From an uncultured Moraxella sp. (GTDB lineage: Bacteria > Pseudomonadota > Gammaproteobacteria > Pseudomonadales > Moraxellaceae): 30,792 nucleotides of DNA. A program made the translations under genes and the position numbers. Below, one piece after another: positions 24,182-30,792 of this stretch (positions are counted from its first letter, which is position 1; each line of letters begins with the position of its first letter). The notes beneath the pieces were generated by a model that saw nothing but the letters and a program-made list of their open reading frames with translations, made no database searches and was not told where the DNA came from. The DNA lies in NCBI GenBank assembly GCA_943908425.1, contig CALTTC010000024.1:1-30792 (forward strand). The letters are read 5' to 3'.

Positions 24182-25261
24182 ATGAAAGACTCTTTGCGTG
24201 AGCGACTAGACCAAATGGTGGATAGGTTTGAAGAGGTTACCGCTTTGTTGGCAGACCCTGAGATTATCAGCGATAACAAACAATTTCGTGAATTGTCGGT
24301 AGAGCATAGCGATTTGTCCGAGATTACCGGTGTTTGGGGGCGATACCTTGCTATTGAAAGCGATTTGGCGGCAGCCAAGGAAATGGCGGACGACCCAGAG
24401 ATGAAAGCCTTTGCCGAAGAAGAGATAGAGCGTGCCAGTACCGCTTTGGCGACACTGGACGATGAGCTTAACATTATGATGCTTCCCAAAGACCCCAACG
24501 ATAAAGTACCTGCCTTTTTAGAAATTCGGGCAGGCACAGGTGGCGATGAAGCGGCGATTTTTAGCGGTGATTTATTTCGTATGTATGAACGCTATGCCCA
24601 ATCGCAAGGCTGGCAGGTGGAAGTGTTGTCCGCCAATGAAGGCGAGCACGGCGGTTATAAAGAGATTATTAGTCGTGTATCAGGTACAGGCGTTTATGGT
24701 CGCTTAAAATTTGAAAGTGGGGCTCACCGTGTCCAGCGTGTACCAGAAACCGAAAGCCAAGGGCGAGTTCATACGTCCGCTTGCACAGTGGCGGTAATGC
24801 CTGAAATTGAGATTGACGACACGGTGGAGATAAACCCTGCTGATTTGCGGGTGGATACTTATAGAGCGAGCGGGGCGGGCGGTCAGCACATCAACAAAAC
24901 CGATTCTGCCGTGCGAATTACCCACTTGCCCACAGGCACAGTGGTGGAGTGTCAGCAGGAGCGTAGTCAGCACGCTAACCGTGATAAAGCCATGCGTATG
25001 CTCGTTGCCAAAATCCAAGCCGACAAAGTCCAAAAACAAGTGGACGCTGCCAGTGATTTACGCCGTAATTTGGTGGGCAGTGGCGACCGAAGCGAGCGTA
25101 TCCGCACTTATAATTACCCACAAGGACGAATCACCGACCATCGTATCAACTTAACGCTTTATAAATTAGATGCGGTGATGCAAGGAGATATGGGCGAGTT
25201 ACTAGACAGTTTATTGCGTGAACATCAAGCCGATTTAATGGCAAGTGTTGGCGGTTTGTGA
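24182..25261 (+). CDS. prfA: Peptide chain release factor 1 (RF1)
   Basis: RF1 recognises UAA and UAG stop codons and triggers peptide release at the ribosome. The 359-residue product starts MKDSLRERLDQMVDRF. It has the RF1 domain-2 region, the catalytic GGQ in SGAGGQHINKTDSAVRI (domain 3) and the conserved LPTGTVVECQQERSQHANR segment that follows. The frame is open upstream to 24074, but ATG 24182 begins the conserved sequence. Usual length for the family. It follows a short divergent promoter region shared with the zor operon and is not preceded by hemA as in E. coli. Ribosome binding site weak. Confidence 0.97.
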   Translation: MKDSLRERLDQMVDRFEEVTALLADPEIISDNKQFRELSVEHSDLSEITGVWGRYLAIESDLAAAKEMADDPEMKAFAEEEIERASTALATLDDELNIMMLPKDPNDKVPAFLEIRAGTGGDEAAIFSGDLFRMYERYAQSQGWQVEVLSANEGEHGGYKEIISRVSGTGVYGRLKFESGAHRVQRVPETESQGRVHTSACTVAVMPEIEIDDTVEINPADLRVDTYRASGAGGQHINKTDSAVRITHLPTGTVVECQQERSQHANRDKAMRMLVAKIQADKVQKQVDAASDLRRNLVGSGDRSERIRTYNYPQGRITDHRINLTLYKLDAVMQGDMGELLDSLLREHQADLMASVGGL

Positions 25262-25370
25262 TTGGTGATAGGCTAAAAAGGCAGTGGCGTGATTGGCTGT
25301 TTTAACTGACTGGTTTATTGAATTGAATTGAAAAATACCGCTGATTGATTGGGCATAAATCAACGACAAA

Positions 25371-25510
25371 TAAGTATGATGCAAATAAGTATAGATAAAT
25401 GGGCGTAGATAATTAAGCATAAATCAGTACAAGTAAAAACAGCACAAGCACAAATTAGTATCAGCACAAATTGGCACAAGCATAAATCGGTATAAGTAGT
25501 AGTCAGTACA
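25371..25510. repeat. Degenerate 15-17 bp units between prfA and the PLD-like gene
   Basis: Repeated motifs of the type AAGCATAAATCAGTAC, AAGCACAAATTAGTATC and AGCACAAATTGGCAC run across this stretch with a period of about 15-16 bases, starting with CAAATAAGTATGATG. No gene is supported in 25262-25532. A good ribosome binding site (AAGGTGA) for the next gene follows the array. Confidence 0.75.
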
Positions 25511-25532
25511 GCAATAAACAAGGTGATCAATC

Positions 25533-26279
25533 ATGGCAAAGTTTTTAAATACGACAGGCACCAGTTATCATTTAGAAGAATTGATTAAAACGGCGAAGGA
25601 GCGATTGATTTTAATTAGCCCGTATTTGCAATTTAGCGACCGCATTAAAGAGTTGCTAGAGGACAAAGACCGCCTAAAAATTGATGTAAGGATTGTTTAT
25701 GGCAAAACTGAATTAAAGCCTGCCGAGATAAATTGGTTAAAAGAGCTTAGCTATATTCGCACAAGTTTTTGTAAAAATTTGCACGCCAAGTGTTATTTAA
25801 ATGAAGAAGTGGCGATTATTACCAGTCTTAATTTGTATGAATTTAGCCAAGTCAATAATAATGAAATGGGCGTATTGATTGACAAAAGAACAGACAGCGA
25901 GCTGTATATTGATACCTATGAAGAAGTGCAACGCATTATTCGTATGAGTGATGAAGTGCGATTGTCTGTTGATGTTATTCGTGATAATAGCGAAAAATAT
26001 GATAATACGCCTGTTCACAAAAATCCCCCACAACCGACACCGCCCAATATTGCAACCGATACGCTGACGATTGCCAAACTTGCCACACATTTGGGACTAA
26101 AAACCAAAGCATTAGAAAGCCAGCTGATTGATATGGGCTATTTGATGAAAGATGGCGATAACCTAATATTGACAGCATTAGGCACACAATTTGGCGATAT
26201 TAAAAAAGGGCGGTTTGGCGATTTTATTGTTTGGCAAATAGCCCATTTTAATTCCCTTTCATTTGATAAGAATGCTTAA
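25533..26279 (+). CDS. Phospholipase D-like domain protein with C-terminal helical domain
   Basis: A 248-residue protein with one PLD/HKD-type site. In the N-terminal domain, His84 and Lys86 (NLHAKCYL), Glu91 and Ser98 (ITSLNL) fit HxK-x4-(D/E)-x6-S, with Glu in place of the usual Asp. Such single-site proteins generally dimerise and act as nucleases or phosphoesterases; here the activity is unproven. After a Pro-rich linker (PPQPTPP), residues about 172-236 form a winged-helix-like or antirepressor-like region (IAKLATHLGLKTKALESQL, then GYLMKDGDNLILTALG). AAGGTGA lies just before ATG 25533. It is next to lysS, in the same direction; substrate unknown. Confidence 0.75.
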   Translation: MAKFLNTTGTSYHLEELIKTAKERLILISPYLQFSDRIKELLEDKDRLKIDVRIVYGKTELKPAEINWLKELSYIRTSFCKNLHAKCYLNEEVAIITSLNLYEFSQVNNNEMGVLIDKRTDSELYIDTYEEVQRIIRMSDEVRLSVDVIRDNSEKYDNTPVHKNPPQPTPPNIATDTLTIAKLATHLGLKTKALESQLIDMGYLMKDGDNLILTALGTQFGDIKKGRFGDFIVWQIAHFNSLSFDKNA

Positions 26280-26291
26280 CCAATTGACTTA

Positions 26292-26319
26292 CTTTAAGTT
26301 AATTGCTTTAAGTTAATCG
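26292..26319. repeat. Two 14-bp tandem units in the lysS leader
   Basis: CTTTAAGTTAATTG and CTTTAAGTTAATCG stand in tandem between the PLD-like gene and lysS, 32 bases before the lysS start. Confidence 0.9.
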
Positions 26320-26351
26320 ATTATTATCCTAAACCACAATAAGAGTATATT

Positions 26352-27872
26352 ATGACCGACCAAATTAAAACCGAATTGACCGACACCAACGAGCTGATTC
26401 GCCAACGTCTTGAAAAGTTAGAATTATTAAAGCAAAAAGCAGGCGAGCAGGGCAAAACCCCTTATCCGAATACCTTTAGACCTGACCACTTTGCTGATGA
26501 TTTGCAACAGCAGTTTAAGAATTTGGATAAAGCGACCATAGAAAGTGCCGACAAAGTGTTTGTCAAGGTAGCAGGGCGAGTGATGCTAAACCGTGGCTCG
26601 TTTATGGTGATTGCCGATATGACAGGGCGTATTCAGCTGTATGTGGACAGAAAAGGGCTGGGTAGTGAGACGCTAGAGCTGATTAAAAGCTTAGATTTGG
26701 GCGATATTGTGGCGGCAAGTGGCTATATTGGGCGGTCTGGCAAGGGCGATTTGTATGTGCATTTGCAAGATTTTGAGTTATTGACCAAATCACTGCGTCC
26801 TTTGCCTGATAAATTTCACGGACTTAGCGACACCGAAGTTAAATATCGCAAACGTTATTTGGATTTGATGGTCAATGACGACACACGCCAGACGTTTTTG
26901 ATTCGTGCCAAGGTGGTGCAAGGCGTGCGTGAATTTATGTTGTCGCAAAACTTTATGGAAGTAGAAACGCCGATGATGCACGTGATTCCGGGTGGGGCGG
27001 CGGCACGTCCATTTGCCACGCACCATAATGCCTTGGATATGCCCCTATTTTTGCGTATTGCCCCAGAGCTGTACTTAAAAAGGCTTGTCGTGGGCGGTTT
27101 TGAGCGGGTATTTGAGATTAACCGCAACTTTAGAAATGAAGGGGTTTCCACTCGCCACAACCCTGAATTTACGATGATTGAGTTTTATCAAGCCTATGCC
27201 GATTATAAAGATTTGATGGCATTGACCGAGACGATGCTAGAAAAATTGGCACTGGATATTTTGGGGACAACCGATGTGCCATATCAAGGTGAAACCTATA
27301 GCTTTAAAGGTCCATTTAAAAAAATGACGATGCTACAGGCAATTTTGGCACATAACCCAAGCCTTAGTGAAAGCCAATTAAACGACAAGCCATTTTTGGC
27401 AAATTTTGTTAAAAATGAACTGCACCAAGAAGTAAAATCGTCTTTTGGGCTTGGCAAATTACAAACCATTGTCTTTGAAGAAACGGTAGAAACAAAATTA
27501 CGCCAACCGACCTTTATCACCGAATACCCTGCCGAAACATCGCCATTGGCTCGGCGTAATGATGACAATCCGCACGTTACCGACCGTTTTGAGATGTTTA
27601 TTGGGGGGCGTGAGCTTGCCAATGGCTTTAGTGAATTAAATGACCCCATTGACCAAGCCGAGCGGTTTTTGGCACAAGTGGCAGAAAAAGAGGCAGGCGA
27701 CGATGAGGCTATGCACTATGACGCCGATTTTATTGAAGCGTTAGAATACGGCTTACCGCCAACGGCAGGCGAGGGCATTGGTATTGACCGTTTGGTGATG
27801 ATTTTTGCGGACGTGCCAAGCATTCGTGATGTCATTTTATTCCCGCATATGCGTATTAAAGAGCACGATTAA
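26352..27872 (+). CDS. lysS: Lysine--tRNA ligase, class II (LysRS)
   Basis: LysRS charges tRNA-Lys with lysine. The 506-residue product has an N-terminal helix and OB-fold anticodon-binding domain (about 60-150, VFVKVAGRVMLNRGSFMV), motif 1 near DTRQTFLIRAKVVQGVREFM, motif 2 at FEINRNFRNEGVSTRHNPEF, and motif 3 at GEGIGIDRLVM near the C-terminus. These are the class II signature motifs, and length is normal. It is spaced 72 bases after the PLD-like gene and followed by a hairpin. Confidence 0.98.
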   Translation: MTDQIKTELTDTNELIRQRLEKLELLKQKAGEQGKTPYPNTFRPDHFADDLQQQFKNLDKATIESADKVFVKVAGRVMLNRGSFMVIADMTGRIQLYVDRKGLGSETLELIKSLDLGDIVAASGYIGRSGKGDLYVHLQDFELLTKSLRPLPDKFHGLSDTEVKYRKRYLDLMVNDDTRQTFLIRAKVVQGVREFMLSQNFMEVETPMMHVIPGGAAARPFATHHNALDMPLFLRIAPELYLKRLVVGGFERVFEINRNFRNEGVSTRHNPEFTMIEFYQAYADYKDLMALTETMLEKLALDILGTTDVPYQGETYSFKGPFKKMTMLQAILAHNPSLSESQLNDKPFLANFVKNELHQEVKSSFGLGKLQTIVFEETVETKLRQPTFITEYPAETSPLARRNDDNPHVTDRFEMFIGGRELANGFSELNDPIDQAERFLAQVAEKEAGDDEAMHYDADFIEALEYGLPPTAGEGIGIDRLVMIFADVPSIRDVILFPHMRIKEHD

Positions 27873-27901
27873 CAAGCCAATCAACACTCAACCCTTACTT
27901 G

Positions 27902-27924
27902 CGCCAAATTGTCATAATTTGGCG
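27902..27924 (+). terminator. Perfect hairpin after lysS
   Basis: CGCCAAATT (27902-27910) and AATTTGGCG (27916-27924) form a nine-base-pair stem with a five-base loop, 30 bases past the lysS stop. No T-tract follows on the plus strand, so it may stabilise the mRNA end or act with Rho rather than as a standard intrinsic terminator. Confidence 0.55.
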
Positions 27925-27966
27925 TCGTTGCCTAAGGGCTAAGCTAAATATTGATAGAATGATGGG

Positions 27967-28001
27967 CTGTCAAGTTATTTTTGACACATTAAATTTGACA
28001 G
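27967..28001 (+). promoter_or_regulatory. TGTCAA/TTGACA half-sites before the antiporter gene
   Basis: CTGTCAA (27967-27973) faces TTGACA (27981-27986) with seven bases between, and again TTGACAG (27995-28001), giving inverted and direct copies of one hexamer. TTGACA also equals a -35 consensus, but no good -10 is found 16-18 bases downstream of either copy. The arrangement could be an operator or a promoter region for the antiporter gene 106 bases further on. Confidence 0.35.
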
Positions 28002-28106
28002 CTCAAGAAAATATTTCATTCAATCATTATTTAACATAATACAAGTATCGGGCGCTAATAACAAAACAATTAACAAAACACACCAGTAACAATAGGGCAA
28101 TAGACG

Positions 28107-29552
28107 ATGGGTAGTTTTATATTTTTAGAAGTGTTTGCGGTGGTGTGCTTGGTGTCTATCACCACAACACTGTTTAATAAACGTATTTTAAACTTGCCCC
28201 AAGCCATTGGCGTGCCGATTGTTTCGGCGCTTTTGGTGTTTATTTTACAGTGGCTTGCTACTTTATTGCACGGCAACCCTTATATTCATATCAATATTCA
28301 CGCCATTGAAAATACGGTGCGCGAGATTAACTTTTATGACTTTTTAATTAATGGGGTGATTTGTTTTATTTTAACTTCCTCGGCGCTCAAATTTCAAATT
28401 TCTGACTTAAAAAATTACTGGAAGCCGATTGGAATTTTGGCATCGCTGGCATTGTTATTGTGTGCGGTGGTATTTGCTGGACTGTTGTTTGGTTATCAAT
28501 TTTTAACACAGCATTCCGTACCGCTCATTGTGCTATTATTGCTCGGCTCGGCGCTTGGTGCTACTGACCCGATTGGCGTTAAAGGCGTGCTAAGCTCTAT
28601 CAAAGCACCCCATCATCTGATGATTAAGCTTGAGGGCGAGTCTTTATTTAATGATGCCATGTGTATTGCCATTTTTATGACCATCTTAAAGGTGATTAGT
28701 GGCGGGGAGTTTCATCTGCTTGCGGTAATTGAGCATTTGGCGTATGAAATTTTTGTGGCGGTATTGATTGGCATTGCCTTTGGGCGTAGTGCGCTTTATT
28801 TGTTAAAAGGTAAAAACGAGCAAGAATCGCTTATTTTAATTACGGCACTGTTGGCAGGCGGGTCGTATTTGGTGGCGCTGTATGCCCACGCTTCTGCCCC
28901 CATTGCCTGTGTGATTGCAGGGCTCATTGTCGGTAATAAATGGCAAGCGTTTTTGGCAAAAGATGATATTGATGATGTCAATCATTTTTGGCATACCATT
29001 GAAGGGATTATTAATTCGTTTTTGTTTACCTTGATTGGACTTGAACTGTTTATTTTGGATTTAAGCTTGGAGATTGTGATTGGTGGGGTGGTCGCATTTA
29101 TTTTCTTGCATATTGCCCGTTTTGTGGCTAATTTTATCTCTTTTGCTTTATTCCCTTCGCTGAAAAAAAATTCCTACAACGGCAGCCTGCAAATTTTATC
29201 GTGGGGCGGGGTACGTGGTGGTATCTCGCTGGCACTGATTTTGGCGGTGGCAAACGTGCCACAATTGCAACCTTATACCAACGTTTTGATTGGCTATACC
29301 TTTATTGTGGTACTATTGTCGGGGGTGGTGTGTGGCTTAGGCTTGCCAGTGATTATCAATGTCTTTTATCACAACCCTTATGAGCCGACCAAAGGGTTTA
29401 TGGGTTTTTATCAGCGTCTGGCGCACAAAATGAATAAATCTGGCAAAAAATACGTCATCGCCGAGGATAAACACGGTAACCAAATGATTAGCTGTTATAC
29501 GCCAAGTTCAGGAGCTGTTAGCCAAGAAAATGACCACCCGGAACGCTTTTAG
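28107..29552 (+). CDS. Na+/H+ antiporter, CPA1/NhaP family
   Basis: A 481-residue inner-membrane protein of the monovalent cation:proton antiporter-1 family, exchanging Na+ (or K+) for protons. About 12 membrane helices are visible. The family's functional helices carry GATDPIGVKGVL (Thr153-Asp154) and LEGESLFNDA (Glu178, Asn182-Asp183), which are the residues that bind cation. The C-terminal GGVRGGISLALILA motif (around residues 368-381) is also typical. A soluble polar tail of about 50 residues follows. Fourteen bases separate it from dnaX, so the two could be co-transcribed; which NhaP subgroup it belongs to cannot be decided here. Confidence 0.9.
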   Translation: MGSFIFLEVFAVVCLVSITTTLFNKRILNLPQAIGVPIVSALLVFILQWLATLLHGNPYIHINIHAIENTVREINFYDFLINGVICFILTSSALKFQISDLKNYWKPIGILASLALLLCAVVFAGLLFGYQFLTQHSVPLIVLLLLGSALGATDPIGVKGVLSSIKAPHHLMIKLEGESLFNDAMCIAIFMTILKVISGGEFHLLAVIEHLAYEIFVAVLIGIAFGRSALYLLKGKNEQESLILITALLAGGSYLVALYAHASAPIACVIAGLIVGNKWQAFLAKDDIDDVNHFWHTIEGIINSFLFTLIGLELFILDLSLEIVIGGVVAFIFLHIARFVANFISFALFPSLKKNSYNGSLQILSWGGVRGGISLALILAVANVPQLQPYTNVLIGYTFIVVLLSGVVCGLGLPVIINVFYHNPYEPTKGFMGFYQRLAHKMNKSGKKYVIAEDKHGNQMISCYTPSSGAVSQENDHPERF

Positions 29553-29566
29553 GCTAGGAAAACGTT

Positions 29567-30792
29567 ATGCAATATCAAGTACTAGCACGCAAATACCGCC
29601 CCAAAAACTTTGCTGAATTGTTGGGACAAGAACACGTTGCCAAGGCATTAACTTATGCCATTGACCATGAGCGTTTGCACCACGCCTATTTGTTCACTGG
29701 CACAAGGGGGGTGGGTAAGACGACCATTGCGCGCATTTTGGCAAAATGCCTAAATTGTGAAACGGGGGTAACAAGCCAGCCGTGCGGTGTGTGTGCCACA
29801 TGTCAAGCGATTGATCGCGGTGAATTTATTGATTTGATTGAGATTGACGCTGCCTCTCGCACCAAAGTTGAGGACACGCGAGAGATTTTGGATAATGTGC
29901 CTTATCCCCCCACGCAAGGACGGTTTAAGGTTTATTTGATTGATGAGGTGCATATGCTATCAGGGCATAGTTTTAATGCCTTGTTAAAAACGCTAGAAGA
30001 ACCCCCTGCGCACGTTAAATTTTTGCTTGCGACCACCGACCCACACAAATTACCGATTACCATTATCTCACGTTGTCTGCAGTTTGTGCTAAGACCCTTG
30101 CCCCAAGCGCTACTTGTCAAGCATTTAACGCATATTTTGTCACAAGAAGAGATTAATTATAGCGAAAATGCTTTATGGCAACTGGCAAGCTCCGCCCAAG
30201 GCTCGGTGCGTGATTGTTTATCGCTTACCGATCAAGCAATCGCTTTTAGTGGCGGGGTGATTGACGACACAACAGTTGTGCAGATGCTAGGGCTGATTGA
30301 CAATACGGATATTTTGGCACTTTTGACGGATATTTATTACGATAACCGCACAAATCTTGTCGCGAAAATTGAGCAACTGCGCCTGCAAATGGTAGACGGT
30401 AGTGCCATGTTAGAGCGCCTAGCGGAGACGTTGCACGCTTTAGCGCTTGTACAAATGCTACCAAGCTTGACAATGGGTAGGCGTCCAAGTGAGCAGGCAA
30501 GATTGCAAGAAATAGCGGCCATTGTGCCCGCGGATATGTTACAGCTATATTATGAAATTACCCTAAAAACACGCGAAACGCTAAAGTTTGCTTTAACGCC
30601 CATGCAAGCTTTTGAGATGACGCTATTGCGGTTGTTGGCATTTCGCCCATTGGCGGATACAGAAATCATTGTTGCTGATAATGCACAAACGTCAATTGAT
30701 GGGCAAAAGGGTGCGCCAGATGCAAATAAGTCCTTGACAGCCAAAGCACCAGGGCATTACGCTGATTTAGAAACAGAAACAGAAACAGAAAC
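29567..30792 (+). CDS. dnaX: DNA polymerase III subunit gamma/tau (partial, 5' part)
   Basis: The clamp-loader ATPase of DNA polymerase III; cut by the window end after about 408 codons. Starting at ATG 29567 (TAGGAAAAC upstream) it has MQYQVLARKYRPKNFAELLG, Walker A GTRGVGKT (45-52), zinc-binding Cys64, 73, 76 and 79, Walker B LIDEVHM with Asp126 and Glu127, the sensor segment LLATTDPHKLP, and the SRC motif ISRCLQFVL. Domain III follows. After about residue 375 the sequence becomes hydrophilic and repetitive, entering the tau linker with an (ET)n stretch. Any frameshift site for gamma would be further on. Confidence 0.97.
   Translation, partial: MQYQVLARKYRPKNFAELLGQEHVAKALTYAIDHERLHHAYLFTGTRGVGKTTIARILAKCLNCETGVTSQPCGVCATCQAIDRGEFIDLIEIDAASRTKVEDTREILDNVPYPPTQGRFKVYLIDEVHMLSGHSFNALLKTLEEPPAHVKFLLATTDPHKLPITIISRCLQFVLRPLPQALLVKHLTHILSQEEINYSENALWQLASSAQGSVRDCLSLTDQAIAFSGGVIDDTTVVQMLGLIDNTDILALLTDIYYDNRTNLVAKIEQLRLQMVDGSAMLERLAETLHALALVQMLPSLTMGRRPSEQARLQEIAAIVPADMLQLYYEITLKTRETLKFALTPMQAFEMTLLRLLAFRPLADTEIIVADNAQTSIDGQKGAPDANKSLTAKAPGHYADLETETETE
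30770..30792 (+). repeat. Hexanucleotide repeat (GAAACA)n in the dnaX linker, cut by the window edge
   Basis: Three full copies of GAAACA and a partial fourth, in frame, encode alternating Glu-Thr. The array continues outside the window, so its length is unknown. Multiples of six keep the frame. Confidence 0.9.

Noticed and set aside
23608..24537. A 309-codon minus-strand open frame containing the 125-residue gene
   Set aside because: The upstream 184 codons are antisense to the conserved 5' part of prfA and run through the pentamer repeat; only the part from ATG 23985 looks like protein.

Overview
This is an AT-rich bacterial chromosomal window with dense genes. It looks gammaproteobacterial, most likely Moraxellaceae (Moraxella-like), judging from the style of the HrpA, TolA, DnaX, PrfA and LysS proteins and the codon use. 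That placement is an inference from sequence alone. I see no tRNA, rRNA, CRISPR array or complete insertion sequence.

Layout: (1) 1-527 holds a heptanucleotide tandem repeat cut by the window edge, then AT-rich spacer and a terminator. (2) 528-4140 (minus) is the Tol operon tolQ-tolR-tolA-tolB. It ends in a tiny putative lipoprotein where Pal is normally encoded; YbgC is also absent upstream. (3) 4578-5993 (minus) is a fused ABC exporter with an unusually short ATPase domain. (4) 6523-11037 (plus) is the DEAH RNA helicase HrpA, enlarged by low-complexity insertions. (5) 11038-12338 is poorly coding and holds one small membrane protein gene and two apparently decayed membrane-protein ORFs. (6) 12339-15791 (plus) carries a ketoacyl-ACP synthase III-like enzyme, a NYN + OST-HTH + TerD-like fusion protein and a GNAT acetyltransferase. 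(7) 15788-18829 (minus) carries an ExoX-like exonuclease, a NadR-type kinase-like ATPase and an MFS transporter split by a frameshift. (8) 19128-23985 (minus) is a compact four-gene operon: a 125-residue unknown protein, a ZorA-like proton-channel subunit with a long coiled tail, a ZorB-like OmpA-domain stator subunit, and a 520-residue protein with features of the ZorC 'EH signature' family. (9) 24182-30792 (plus) is mostly housekeeping: prfA, a PLD-like protein, lysS, a CPA1 Na+/H+ antiporter and the start of dnaX, which runs off the window.

The most interesting module is the Zorya-like anti-phage operon. The ZorAB motor pair is recognisable, but no ZorD helicase-nuclease or ZorE nuclease is present, and the operon begins with an unrecognised small gene. 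The NYN/OST-HTH/TerD-like fusion is a second candidate for RNA-targeting stress or defence.

A window-wide theme is short tandem repetition. Degenerate arrays of about 14 bp fill several intergenic gaps. In-frame 15, 27 and 228 bp repeats lengthen coding loops (HrpA, GNAT, ZorA, ZorC-like). Pentamer, hexamer and heptamer microsatellites lie at 24031, 30770 and 1. Direct repeats 44 bp apart coincide with the frameshift in the MFS gene. Slippage seems to be a major source of variation here.
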